Assembly: GCA_910586095.1 (NCBI GenBank) | Contig: CAJUHQ010000030.1 | Coordinates: forward strand, 1 to 8,451 | Source: an uncultured Lachnospiraceae bacterium | GTDB taxonomy: Bacteria; Bacillota; Clostridia; Lachnospirales; Lachnospiraceae | Reading direction: 5' to 3' | DNA: 8,451 nt | In this document: positions 1 to 6,106 of the stretch, in pieces | Layout of the letters: each line of letters begins with the position of its first letter | How positions within the stretch are numbered: position 1 is the first letter of the stretch | The notes under the pieces: model-generated | The model's database searches: none | The model's input: the letters and a program-made list of their open reading frames with translations, nothing else | What the model was told of the DNA's origin: nothing | Position numbers and translations under genes: made by a program

Positions 1-2
1 AC

Positions 3-33
3 ATGCGCCATGCAGCTTGCTGCATGTGTGCAT
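3..33. repeat. Bulged inverted repeat (hairpin) downstream of carB
   Basis: CATGCAG (9-15) pairs perfectly with CTGCATG (20-26) around a 4-nt loop. The stem extends outward through 3-8 against 28-33, with one G-T pair and one bulged base at 27, giving about 13 bp in all. No T-run follows on either strand, so it is not a standard intrinsic terminator. It could be a transcript-end structure behind carB or a protein-binding dyad. The window edge prevents seeing whether it belongs to a neighbouring gene. Confidence 0.5.
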
Positions 34-37
34 CAGG

Positions 38-97
38 TTTCTAAACGCCCACTTTTATTGATAGTGATGGAGGTACATCTGCATGGGCGTTTAGAAA
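38..97. repeat. Perfect 14-bp inverted repeat with 32-nt spacer
   Basis: TTTCTAAACGCCCA (38-51) is the exact reverse complement of TGGGCGTTTAGAAA (84-97). The 32-nt spacer holds a smaller GATG/CATC repeat (66-69/76-79). The right arm ends 13 bp beyond the carB stop codon, so the whole element would lie in the 3' region of a carB read-through transcript. There is no T-run on either side, and the loop is long for an intrinsic terminator. I cannot assign a function. Candidates are an RNA 3'-end or processing structure, a pair of protein-binding sites, or the remnant of a small mobile element. Confidence 0.6.
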
Positions 98-110
98 TAC
101 ATCCTCTTTC

Positions 111-3100
111 CTAAATTTGCCCGTGTAAGTCCTGCAAAGAATATACCTGACCACTTCCTGTCTTTTGCATAGAAAGAATACCCTCTGCCGTAGCCCGTGC
201 TGCTGCGATGGTCGTCATATAAGGTATCTTCCCTTTGACAGCCGCCTTTCGCAGATAACTGTCATCATGCACGCTGTCAGCTCCCACTGGTGAATTAATA
301 ATCAAATCAATCTCTCCATTTGTGATCCGATCCAATACATTGGGGCGGCCTTCATAGAGTTTCTTTACCAACTCCGCATCAATACCTGCATCGCGAATCA
401 CTTCGCAAGTGTTACCCGTGGCAAGAATGTGGAATCCTGCCTCGTCGAAGGCTTTTGCAACTTCCACAACCTCCGCTTTATCCTTGCGATTGACACTAAT
501 CAACACCGTTCCACTCATAGGTAACTTTGTCTGTGTCGCCTCCTGTGCCTTAAAGAATGCCTCTCCTACAGAGAATGAAAGCCCTAACACTTCTCCTGTA
601 GAGCGCATCTCTGGCCCCAAAAGTGGATCTACCTCTGGAAACATATTGAAGGGGAACACAGCTTCTTTCACGCCATAATAAGGAATATGACGCTCCTGTA
701 ATTCTGATACCGGTGACGGTCTTTTTGTAATATCTGCTGTGATGATATCTGTAGCTAGAGGCACCATGCGAATATTGCATACCTTGGATACTAGAGGCAC
801 CGTGCGGGAAGCTCTAGGATTAGCCTCTAACACATACACTTTATCCTTCTCGATCGCATACTGCATGTTCATAAGGCCCTTTACATGCATTTCCTCTGCA
901 ATTTTGCGTGTATATTCCTTAATCACTGCCACATTTTTCTCAGAAATATGTTTGGAGGGAATAATACATGCCGAATCGCCAGAATGTACACCTGCCAACT
1001 CAATATGCTCCATCACTGCTGGCACAAATGCATGGACACCATCACTGATTGCATCCGCCTCACACTCTGTAGCATGATTCAAAAATCGATCAATCAAGAT
1101 AGGACGATCTGGCGTAACTCCAACAGCGGCCTGCATATATCCTGTCAAATCCTTATCATTGTATACTACTTCCATCCCTCTGCCGCCTAATACATAAGAT
1201 GGGCGCACCATCACTGGGAACCCAATCTTGTGCGCTATCTCTAACGCATCCTCCACTGTGACAGCCATTCCAGACTCTGGCATAGGTATCTCTAATTTTT
1301 CCATCATTGCGCGGAACTGATCTCTATCCTCCGCCAAATCAATTACGCTAGGTGATGTGCCCAGGATACGCACGCCATTTTTCTCCAACTCAGATGCTAA
1401 ATTAAGAGGTGTTTGTCCACCAAACTGAGCAATCACGCCAACTGGTTGTTCCTTTTTATAAATACTAAGAACATCCTCTAACGTCAACGGCTCAAAATAC
1501 AATTTGTCAGAAGTATCATAATCCGTCGATACAGTTTCTGGATTGCAATTGACAATAATCGTCTCAAATCCCAATTTCTTAAGTGCCAAAGACGCATGAA
1601 CACAACAATAATCAAACTCAATTCCCTGTCCAATACGATTAGGACCTCCGCCTAAAATCATCACTTTAGGCTTATCTGTCCTTATTGTGCTGTGATCTGG
1701 CGCATTGTAAGTAGAATAATAGTACTTACTATCAGGAGTGCTGCTCACATGTACACTTTCCCAGGCTTCCTCTATCCCTAATTCAATGCGATGTACGCGA
1801 ATATCTTCCTCCTGAAGATCTAAAAGCTGACTAAGATACTTATCAGAAAAACCGTCCTTTTTGGCAGTAATAAACAGATCATCTGACGGGAAGTGTCCCT
1901 TGCAGGAAAGAATCGCCTGTTCCTCTTCCACTAGCTCTTTCATCTGCTCTATAAACCATGTCTTTACATGTGTAATCTCGTGCAACTCTTCTACAGAAGC
2001 GCCTTTTTTCAACGCCTCATACATCATAAAATGCCGTTCGCTAGATGGGGTTGCAAGCATAATCAATAACTGCTCTTTTGTCTTTGCCTCATGTTGTGCA
2101 ATCAATCCTAAGCCATAGCGCCCAATCTCAAGGCTGCGAATCGCCTTCTGGAATGCCTCTTTATAGGTCTTTCCAATACTCATCACCTCGCCTACTGCAC
2201 GCATTTGTGTTCCAAGCTTATCCTCCACGCCCTTAAATTTCTCAAATGCCCAACGCGCAAACTTAATCACAACATAGTCTCCATCTGGAACATACTTATC
2301 TAACGTACCATATTTTCCGCATGGAATATCTTTTAATGTTAAGCCAGAGGCCAGCATTGCACTCACCAGTGCAATGGGGAAACCTGTCGCCTTAGATGCA
2401 AGTGCAGAGGAACGCGAGGTGCGAGGATTGATCTCGATAACAATGATGCGGTCACTGACTGGATCGTGCGCAAACTGAACATTTGTTCCTCCTATAACCT
2501 GAACTGACTCTACAATGCGATATGCCTGATCTTGCAATCGCATCTGAAGCTCTTTAGAGATTGTCAACATAGGCGCTGAGCAAAATGAATCTCCAGTATG
2601 CACGCCTAACGGATCAATATTTTCGATAAAGCAGACGGTAATGCGATTGTTATCTGCGTCGCGAACTACTTCTAACTCTAATTCTTCCCAACCTAATATT
2701 GATTCCTCCACCAAAACTTGTCCCACAAGACTTGCTTGAAGTCCACGGGCACACACTGTCTTGAGTTCTTCCTTATTATAAACCAGACCTCCTCCTGCTC
2801 CTCCCATTGTGTATGCTGGGCGCAACACTACTGGATAGCCCAATTTGTCTGCAATCTGAAGCGCCTCTTCCACACTATAAGCAACTTCGCTGCGTGCCAT
2901 CTCAATGCCAAGTTCTTCCATTGTATGTTTAAATGCAACCCTGTCTTCCCCACGCTCGATTGCATCTACTTGCACACCGATTACCTTGACATTATATTTT
3001 TCTAAAATTCCCTCATTGGCTAGTTCTGCACAAAGATTTAAACCTGACTGTCCCCCTAAATTGGGCAACAATGCGTCTGGGCGTTCCTTTGCGATAATCT

Positions 3101-3326
3101 GTTCTAAACGCTCCTTATTCAAGGGTTCGATATATGTGACATCAGCGATTTCCGGATCGGTCATAATTGTTGCCGGATTGGAATTGACTAGCACAATTTC
3201 ATATCCCAAATTTTTGAGTGCTTTGCATGCCTGTGTGCCGGAATAGTCAAATTCACATGCCTGTCCAATAATGATCGGTCCCGATCCAATAATAAGTACC
3301 TTGTGAATATCTGTTCTTTGTGACAT
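111..3326 (-). CDS. carB: Carbamoyl-phosphate synthase large subunit
   Basis: CarB makes carbamoyl phosphate from bicarbonate, two ATP and the ammonia released from glutamine by its partner CarA, feeding pyrimidine and arginine synthesis in the cytoplasm. The 1071-aa length is normal for the family. The duplicated architecture is complete: carboxyphosphate domain (about 1-400; IGSGPIIIGQ near the N-terminus, ATP-grasp motif YPVVLRPAYTMGGAGG with Arg169, metal motif IEINPR), oligomerisation domain (about 400-550), carbamoyl-phosphate domain (from about 552; GGGPNRIGQ, FPVMVRPSYVLGGRG with Arg708, LEANPR) and a C-terminal MGS-like regulatory domain (from about 937). The last has LATGNT with Thr970/Thr973, which align with nucleotide-effector residues of E. 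coli CarB, so allosteric control by nucleotides is likely. The start at 3326 is set by an ideal RBS; a longer in-frame TTG start at 3404 falls inside the promoter. No carA lies directly upstream; a divergent glycosidase gene is there instead. Confidence 0.97.
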   Translation of the reverse strand: MSQRTDIHKVLIIGSGPIIIGQACEFDYSGTQACKALKNLGYEIVLVNSNPATIMTDPEIADVTYIEPLNKERLEQIIAKERPDALLPNLGGQSGLNLCAELANEGILEKYNVKVIGVQVDAIERGEDRVAFKHTMEELGIEMARSEVAYSVEEALQIADKLGYPVVLRPAYTMGGAGGGLVYNKEELKTVCARGLQASLVGQVLVEESILGWEELELEVVRDADNNRITVCFIENIDPLGVHTGDSFCSAPMLTISKELQMRLQDQAYRIVESVQVIGGTNVQFAHDPVSDRIIVIEINPRTSRSSALASKATGFPIALVSAMLASGLTLKDIPCGKYGTLDKYVPDGDYVVIKFARWAFEKFKGVEDKLGTQMRAVGEVMSIGKTYKEAFQKAIRSLEIGRYGLGLIAQHEAKTKEQLLIMLATPSSERHFMMYEALKKGASVEELHEITHVKTWFIEQMKELVEEEQAILSCKGHFPSDDLFITAKKDGFSDKYLSQLLDLQEEDIRVHRIELGIEEAWESVHVSSTPDSKYYYSTYNAPDHSTIRTDKPKVMILGGGPNRIGQGIEFDYCCVHASLALKKLGFETIIVNCNPETVSTDYDTSDKLYFEPLTLEDVLSIYKKEQPVGVIAQFGGQTPLNLASELEKNGVRILGTSPSVIDLAEDRDQFRAMMEKLEIPMPESGMAVTVEDALEIAHKIGFPVMVRPSYVLGGRGMEVVYNDKDLTGYMQAAVGVTPDRPILIDRFLNHATECEADAISDGVHAFVPAVMEHIELAGVHSGDSACIIPSKHISEKNVAVIKEYTRKIAEEMHVKGLMNMQYAIEKDKVYVLEANPRASRTVPLVSKVCNIRMVPLATDIITADITKRPSPVSELQERHIPYYGVKEAVFPFNMFPEVDPLLGPEMRSTGEVLGLSFSVGEAFFKAQEATQTKLPMSGTVLISVNRKDKAEVVEVAKAFDEAGFHILATGNTCEVIRDAGIDAELVKKLYEGRPNVLDRITNGEIDLIINSPVGADSVHDDSYLRKAAVKGKIPYMTTIAAARATAEGILSMQKTGSGQVYSLQDLHGQI

Positions 3327-3334
3327 TATAGGAG

Positions 3335-3341
3335 CCTCCTT
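3335..3341 (-). promoter_or_regulatory. Ribosome binding site of carB
   Basis: AAGGAGG on the minus strand lies 8 nt before the ATG at 3326. It is a full match to the anti-Shine-Dalgarno sequence at a normal spacing, and it fixes the start at MSQRTDIHK, which matches the N-terminus of other CarB proteins. Confidence 0.9.
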
Positions 3342-3375
3342 AGTTGTATCAATTTGTTTCACATCTTTACATACC

Positions 3376-3404
3376 ATTATAAAACAGGTTTCCCCCACGC
3401 TCAA
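3376..3404 (-). promoter_or_regulatory. Sigma-A promoter of carB
   Basis: On the minus strand TTGAGC (3404-3399) and a perfect TATAAT (3381-3376) are separated by exactly 17 nt, with T/A-rich DNA upstream. Transcription should start near 3369, leaving a leader of about 43 nt. That is too short for a PyrR attenuator or a T-box, so any such control would have to act elsewhere. The promoter indicates that carB can be transcribed as the first gene of its unit. Confidence 0.8.
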
Positions 3405-3497
3405 TCTTTTTTTTGAATAATTTAAAACAGTTGTGTTTATACCAAAAAAGATACTACAAAAAATATAGCAAAATCATCTAATTTTCCCATTTTCTTT
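3405..3497. other. AT-rich block between divergent promoters
   Basis: This stretch is very AT-rich, with a T8 run (3407-3414) just behind the carB -35 box and A-tracts at 3444-3449, 3458-3463 and 3470-3473, spaced roughly one helical turn or slightly more apart. It may act as an UP element for carB or as curved DNA. I see no coding signal or RNA gene in it. Confidence 0.4.
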
Positions 3498-3508
3498 TTG
3501 TCATTCCA

Positions 3509-3517
3509 TGTTATGAT
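3509..3517 (+). promoter_or_regulatory. Candidate extended -10 promoter of the GH31 gene
   Basis: TGTTATGAT fits the extended -10 pattern TGn followed by TATGAT (five of six matches to TATAAT). No good -35 hexamer sits 16-18 nt upstream; the best is TTTTCT. That is tolerated by extended -10 promoters, which are common in Firmicutes. Transcription would start near 3524, giving a leader of about 95 nt before the chosen start codon. This is a sequence match only. Confidence 0.45.
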
Positions 3518-3548
3518 AGTGATATGAACTATATTGTGATCCTACGCC

Positions 3549-3574
3549 AGAAAACGTTAAAAGGCCAACGTTTT
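3549..3574 (+). promoter_or_regulatory. Candidate operator / cre-like site in the GH31 leader
   Basis: AAAACGTT (3551-3558) and AACGTTTT (3567-3574) form a perfect 8-bp inverted repeat with an 8-nt spacer. The left half, 3549-3562 (AGAAAACGTTAAAA), also fits the CcpA cre consensus TGWAANCGNTNWCA with two mismatches. A second dyad, GGCATATGCC (3583-3592), follows. All of this lies downstream of the candidate promoter and before the RBS, where a bound repressor would block elongation. Catabolite repression or a dedicated sugar-responsive regulator would suit a glycosidase gene. The dyad could instead act as an RNA hairpin. No regulator gene is in the window. Confidence 0.4.
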
Positions 3575-3603
3575 TCATTTATGGCATATGCCTTATCTTC
3601 TAG

Positions 3604-3609
3604 AAAGGA
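3604..3609 (+). promoter_or_regulatory. Ribosome binding site of the GH31 gene
   Basis: AAAGGA ends 10 nt before the ATG at 3620, a slightly long but workable spacing. It supports starting the protein at MKFSNGCWLQ, which aligns with the N-terminus of YicI (MKISDGNWL), rather than at the in-frame ATG at 3524. Confidence 0.65.
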
Positions 3610-3619
3610 ATGGAAAATC

Positions 3620-5959
3620 ATGAAATTTAGTAATGGCTGCTGGCTCCAGCAGGAAGGTTGCGAATGTTTCGCACCTATGCAAGTATATTTTACCAAAATA
3701 GAAGCCGACAGAGTGACTCTGTGTGCCCCTACTATCCCTATTCGTCATCGTGGTGACACTCTGGGCGGCATTAATTTGACTCTGGTAATCACCTCCCCAC
3801 AAGAGGAAGTGATCCGCGTACAAACCTACCATCACCGCGGCGCTATCAAGGCTGATCCTGCCTTTGAACTCTATGCGCAGGCGCAACCTTTACGCGTGGA
3901 GGAACTAGAGGATCGCATCCTGATTTCTAGTGGTTCACTCACTTTAGAAATTGGCAAAAATACATGGTATATGAACTATATGCGAAATGGAAAGCTTATC
4001 ACAAGTTCTTCTAGGAATGACCTCGCTCTTATGAAAACCAATTGGCATGGTATGGCCTATGATCCTGGTGATAACAAAGACACCTATATCCGCCAACAAT
4101 TAGGAATCGGCGTGGATGAAAAAATTTATGGTTTAGGCGAACGCTTCACTCCGTTTGTCAAGAATGGCCAAAGTGTGCAGATGTGGAATGCAGATGGTGG
4201 CACAAGCACTGAGCAATCTTACAAAAATATCCCATTTTATGTATCTAGCAAAGGCTATGGCGTCTTTGTGAATCATCCTGAAAAGGTTGAGTTTGAGATC
4301 GCAACTGAAATGGTAACCAAAACCGAATTTTCTGTGGAAGGCACCTATTTAGACTACTTCCTAATCAATGGACCCGAAATGAAAGATGTTCTACGCCGTT
4401 ATACAGATCTCACAGGAAAACCAGGACTTCCCGCACCGTGGACTTTTGGTTTGTGGCTGTCCACCTCTTTCACTACAGACTATGATGAAAAAACGGTTAT
4501 GAGCTTTGTGGAGGGTATGCTCGAGCGTGGTATTCCCCTTAGAACTTTCCATTTTGACTGTTTCTGGATGAAAGAATTTCACTGGAGTGACTTCTTGTGG
4601 GACAGCAGAGTTTTCCCTGATCCAGTTGGCATGCTCAAGCGCATTAAAGACAAAGGATTGAATATCTGTGTATGGATCAATTCCTACATTGGTCAGGAAT
4701 CGGTACTGTTCCAAGAAGGAATGGAAAATGGATACTTTATCAAACGTCCAAACGGTCAAGTATGGCAGTGGGATATGTGGCAGCCAGGTATGGCCATTGT
4801 AGATTTTACAAATCCTGCCGCATGGAAGTGGTTCCAAGACAAACTTGAAATCTTGCTTGACATGGGTGTCGATTGTTTTAAAACTGACTTTGGTGAAAGA
4901 ATTCCGACAGACGTAACTTATTTTGACGGATCTGATCCAAAAAGGATGCACAACTATTATACGTATTTATATAACAAATGTGTGTATGAACTTCTAGAGC
5001 GCAAGCGCGGAAAGGGGCAAGCAGTCTTGTTTGCGCGTTCTGCTACCACTGGCAGTCAGCAATTTTCTGTACACTGGGGTGGTGACTGCTGGTCAGACTA
5101 TGAATCTATGGAGGAAAGTTTGAGAGGCGGGCTGTCTTTGTGTATGTCCGGTTTCGGATTCTGGGCACATGACATTGGTGGTTTTGAACACACATCCACC
5201 GCTGATGTATACAAGCGTTGGGTTGCTTTTGGTCTGCTCTCCTCTCACAGCAGACTTCACGGAAGTCAATCATACCGCGTGCCATGGTTGTATGACGAGG
5301 AAGCTGTCGATGTCCTTCGCTTCTTTACATGCCTAAAAGCACGATTGATGCCCTATCTTTATAAGACGGCTCTTGTCGCTGCCACACAAGGAATCCCCAC
5401 TATGCGCAGCATGGTACTTGAGTTCACAAAAGACAAGACTTGTCACTATCTCGACAAACAATATATGCTAGGGGATTGCTTGCTAGTTGCTCCTATCTTT
5501 AATGATGAAAGCCGTGCAGAGTACTATTTGCCACAGGGAATCTGGACAAACTTCTTTACAGGCAAAGAATATAAAGGTGGCACATGGATCGAGGAACAAC
5601 ACAGTTATCTCAGCATCCCTTTGATGGTACGCGAAAATTCTATTATCGCCTTGGGTTCCCATGATGACAGACCAGATTACGACTATGCAGAAGGCTGTGA
5701 ACTACGTGTTTATGCGATCCACGACGGTGTAAAAATTGACGCAGACGTATATGGCATGAACAATACTAAAGAACTGGTTGTATCTGTAAAAAGACAGGGG
5801 CGCAGCATCCATGTAACCGCAGATAGCAGAAAACCTTATACGATTCGCATGATTAACATGCATGCAGCCAATGCCGTAAATGGTTTTGTCACAATCGAAG
5901 GAAATGACTCTATTATTACTCCTGACAATGGCGCAAATATGATGGAAATCACATTTTAA
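3620..5959 (+). CDS. yicI: GH31 alpha-xylosidase, YicI type
   Basis: A retaining exo-glycosidase expected to release alpha-1,6-linked xylose from the non-reducing end of xyloglucan oligosaccharides or isoprimeverose. No signal peptide or membrane segment is seen, so it should be cytoplasmic. The 779-aa length compares with 772 for E. coli YicI, and similarity runs end to end: N-terminal beta-sandwich (about 1-250), (beta/alpha)8 barrel (about 250-590) and two C-terminal beta-sandwich domains. The nucleophile is Asp423 in FKTDFGERIPT and the acid/base Asp489 in HWGGDCW, equivalent to YicI Asp416 and Asp482. Cys314-Phe315 in FHFDCFWMK match the pair (YicI Cys307-Phe308) that marks xylose rather than glucose specificity. 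The gene is divergent from carB and convergent with a GH95 gene, with which it shares a terminator. A leader dyad suggests sugar-responsive control. Alpha-glucosidase activity is the main alternative but is disfavoured by the Cys-Phe pair. Confidence 0.93.
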   Translation: MKFSNGCWLQQEGCECFAPMQVYFTKIEADRVTLCAPTIPIRHRGDTLGGINLTLVITSPQEEVIRVQTYHHRGAIKADPAFELYAQAQPLRVEELEDRILISSGSLTLEIGKNTWYMNYMRNGKLITSSSRNDLALMKTNWHGMAYDPGDNKDTYIRQQLGIGVDEKIYGLGERFTPFVKNGQSVQMWNADGGTSTEQSYKNIPFYVSSKGYGVFVNHPEKVEFEIATEMVTKTEFSVEGTYLDYFLINGPEMKDVLRRYTDLTGKPGLPAPWTFGLWLSTSFTTDYDEKTVMSFVEGMLERGIPLRTFHFDCFWMKEFHWSDFLWDSRVFPDPVGMLKRIKDKGLNICVWINSYIGQESVLFQEGMENGYFIKRPNGQVWQWDMWQPGMAIVDFTNPAAWKWFQDKLEILLDMGVDCFKTDFGERIPTDVTYFDGSDPKRMHNYYTYLYNKCVYELLERKRGKGQAVLFARSATTGSQQFSVHWGGDCWSDYESMEESLRGGLSLCMSGFGFWAHDIGGFEHTSTADVYKRWVAFGLLSSHSRLHGSQSYRVPWLYDEEAVDVLRFFTCLKARLMPYLYKTALVAATQGIPTMRSMVLEFTKDKTCHYLDKQYMLGDCLLVAPIFNDESRAEYYLPQGIWTNFFTGKEYKGGTWIEEQHSYLSIPLMVRENSIIALGSHDDRPDYDYAEGCELRVYAIHDGVKIDADVYGMNNTKELVVSVKRQGRSIHVTADSRKPYTIRMINMHAANAVNGFVTIEGNDSIITPDNGANMMEITF

Positions 5960-6022
5960 AGTCACGTGCTAACAACTTGTAATCTGTTAGGCTCACTGAT
6001 TTCTTACTATATGAATTTGTAT

Positions 6023-6065
6023 AAAAAATGGAGTATGGAAGCCACTCTTCCCTACTCCATTTTTT
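6023..6065. terminator. Bidirectional intrinsic terminator
   Basis: AAAAAATGGAGTA (6023-6035) pairs perfectly with TACTCCATTTTTT (6053-6065). After one mismatch the stem continues with GGAAG/CTTCC (6037-6041/6047-6051) around a 5-nt loop, giving 18 paired bases. A6 on one side and T6 on the other give a U-run on both strands, so it should stop the GH31 transcript (end 5959) and the convergent GH95 transcript (end 6107). The rest of the 147-bp spacer shows nothing recognisable. Confidence 0.92.
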
Positions 6066-6106
6066 AGCTATAGACTCTGATCGCTAGCATCTATGTAATG
6101 ATAGTA

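Noticed and set aside
38..97. Integron attC site or IS terminal repeats
   Set aside because: The arms lack the RYYYAAC/GTTRRRY core sites of attC, and the 60-bp span leaves no room for a transposase or gene cassette. No flanking direct repeat is seen.
67..114. 16-codon plus-strand open frame starting ATGGAGGTA
   Set aside because: It has no Shine-Dalgarno sequence, is very short and runs through the right arm of the inverted repeat into the carB stop.
409..1190. Overlapping plus-strand open frames opposite carB
   Set aside because: They overlap each other and lie antisense to conserved CarB domains; the products are low-complexity shadows with no recognisable motif.
3327..3369. PyrR attenuator, T-box or other riboswitch in the carB leader
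   Set aside because: The predicted leader is only about 43 nt and contains no terminator or antiterminator pair.
3327..3404. N-terminal extension of CarB from a TTG codon at 3404
   Set aside because: The TTG is part of the -35 box and the extension spans the -10 box; the ATG at 3326 has an ideal RBS and matches the family N-terminus.
3524..3619. Start of the GH31 protein at the ATG at 3524 (32 extra residues)
   Set aside because: It has no RBS, coincides with the predicted transcription start and covers the dyads; YicI-like proteins begin at the equivalent of 3620. A leaderless start is not strictly excluded.
4391..4951. 186-codon open frame on the minus strand inside the GH31 gene
   Set aside because: It lies opposite strongly conserved catalytic-domain coding sequence, its product resembles no family I know, and it shows no promoter or RBS support. 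It is an antisense shadow.
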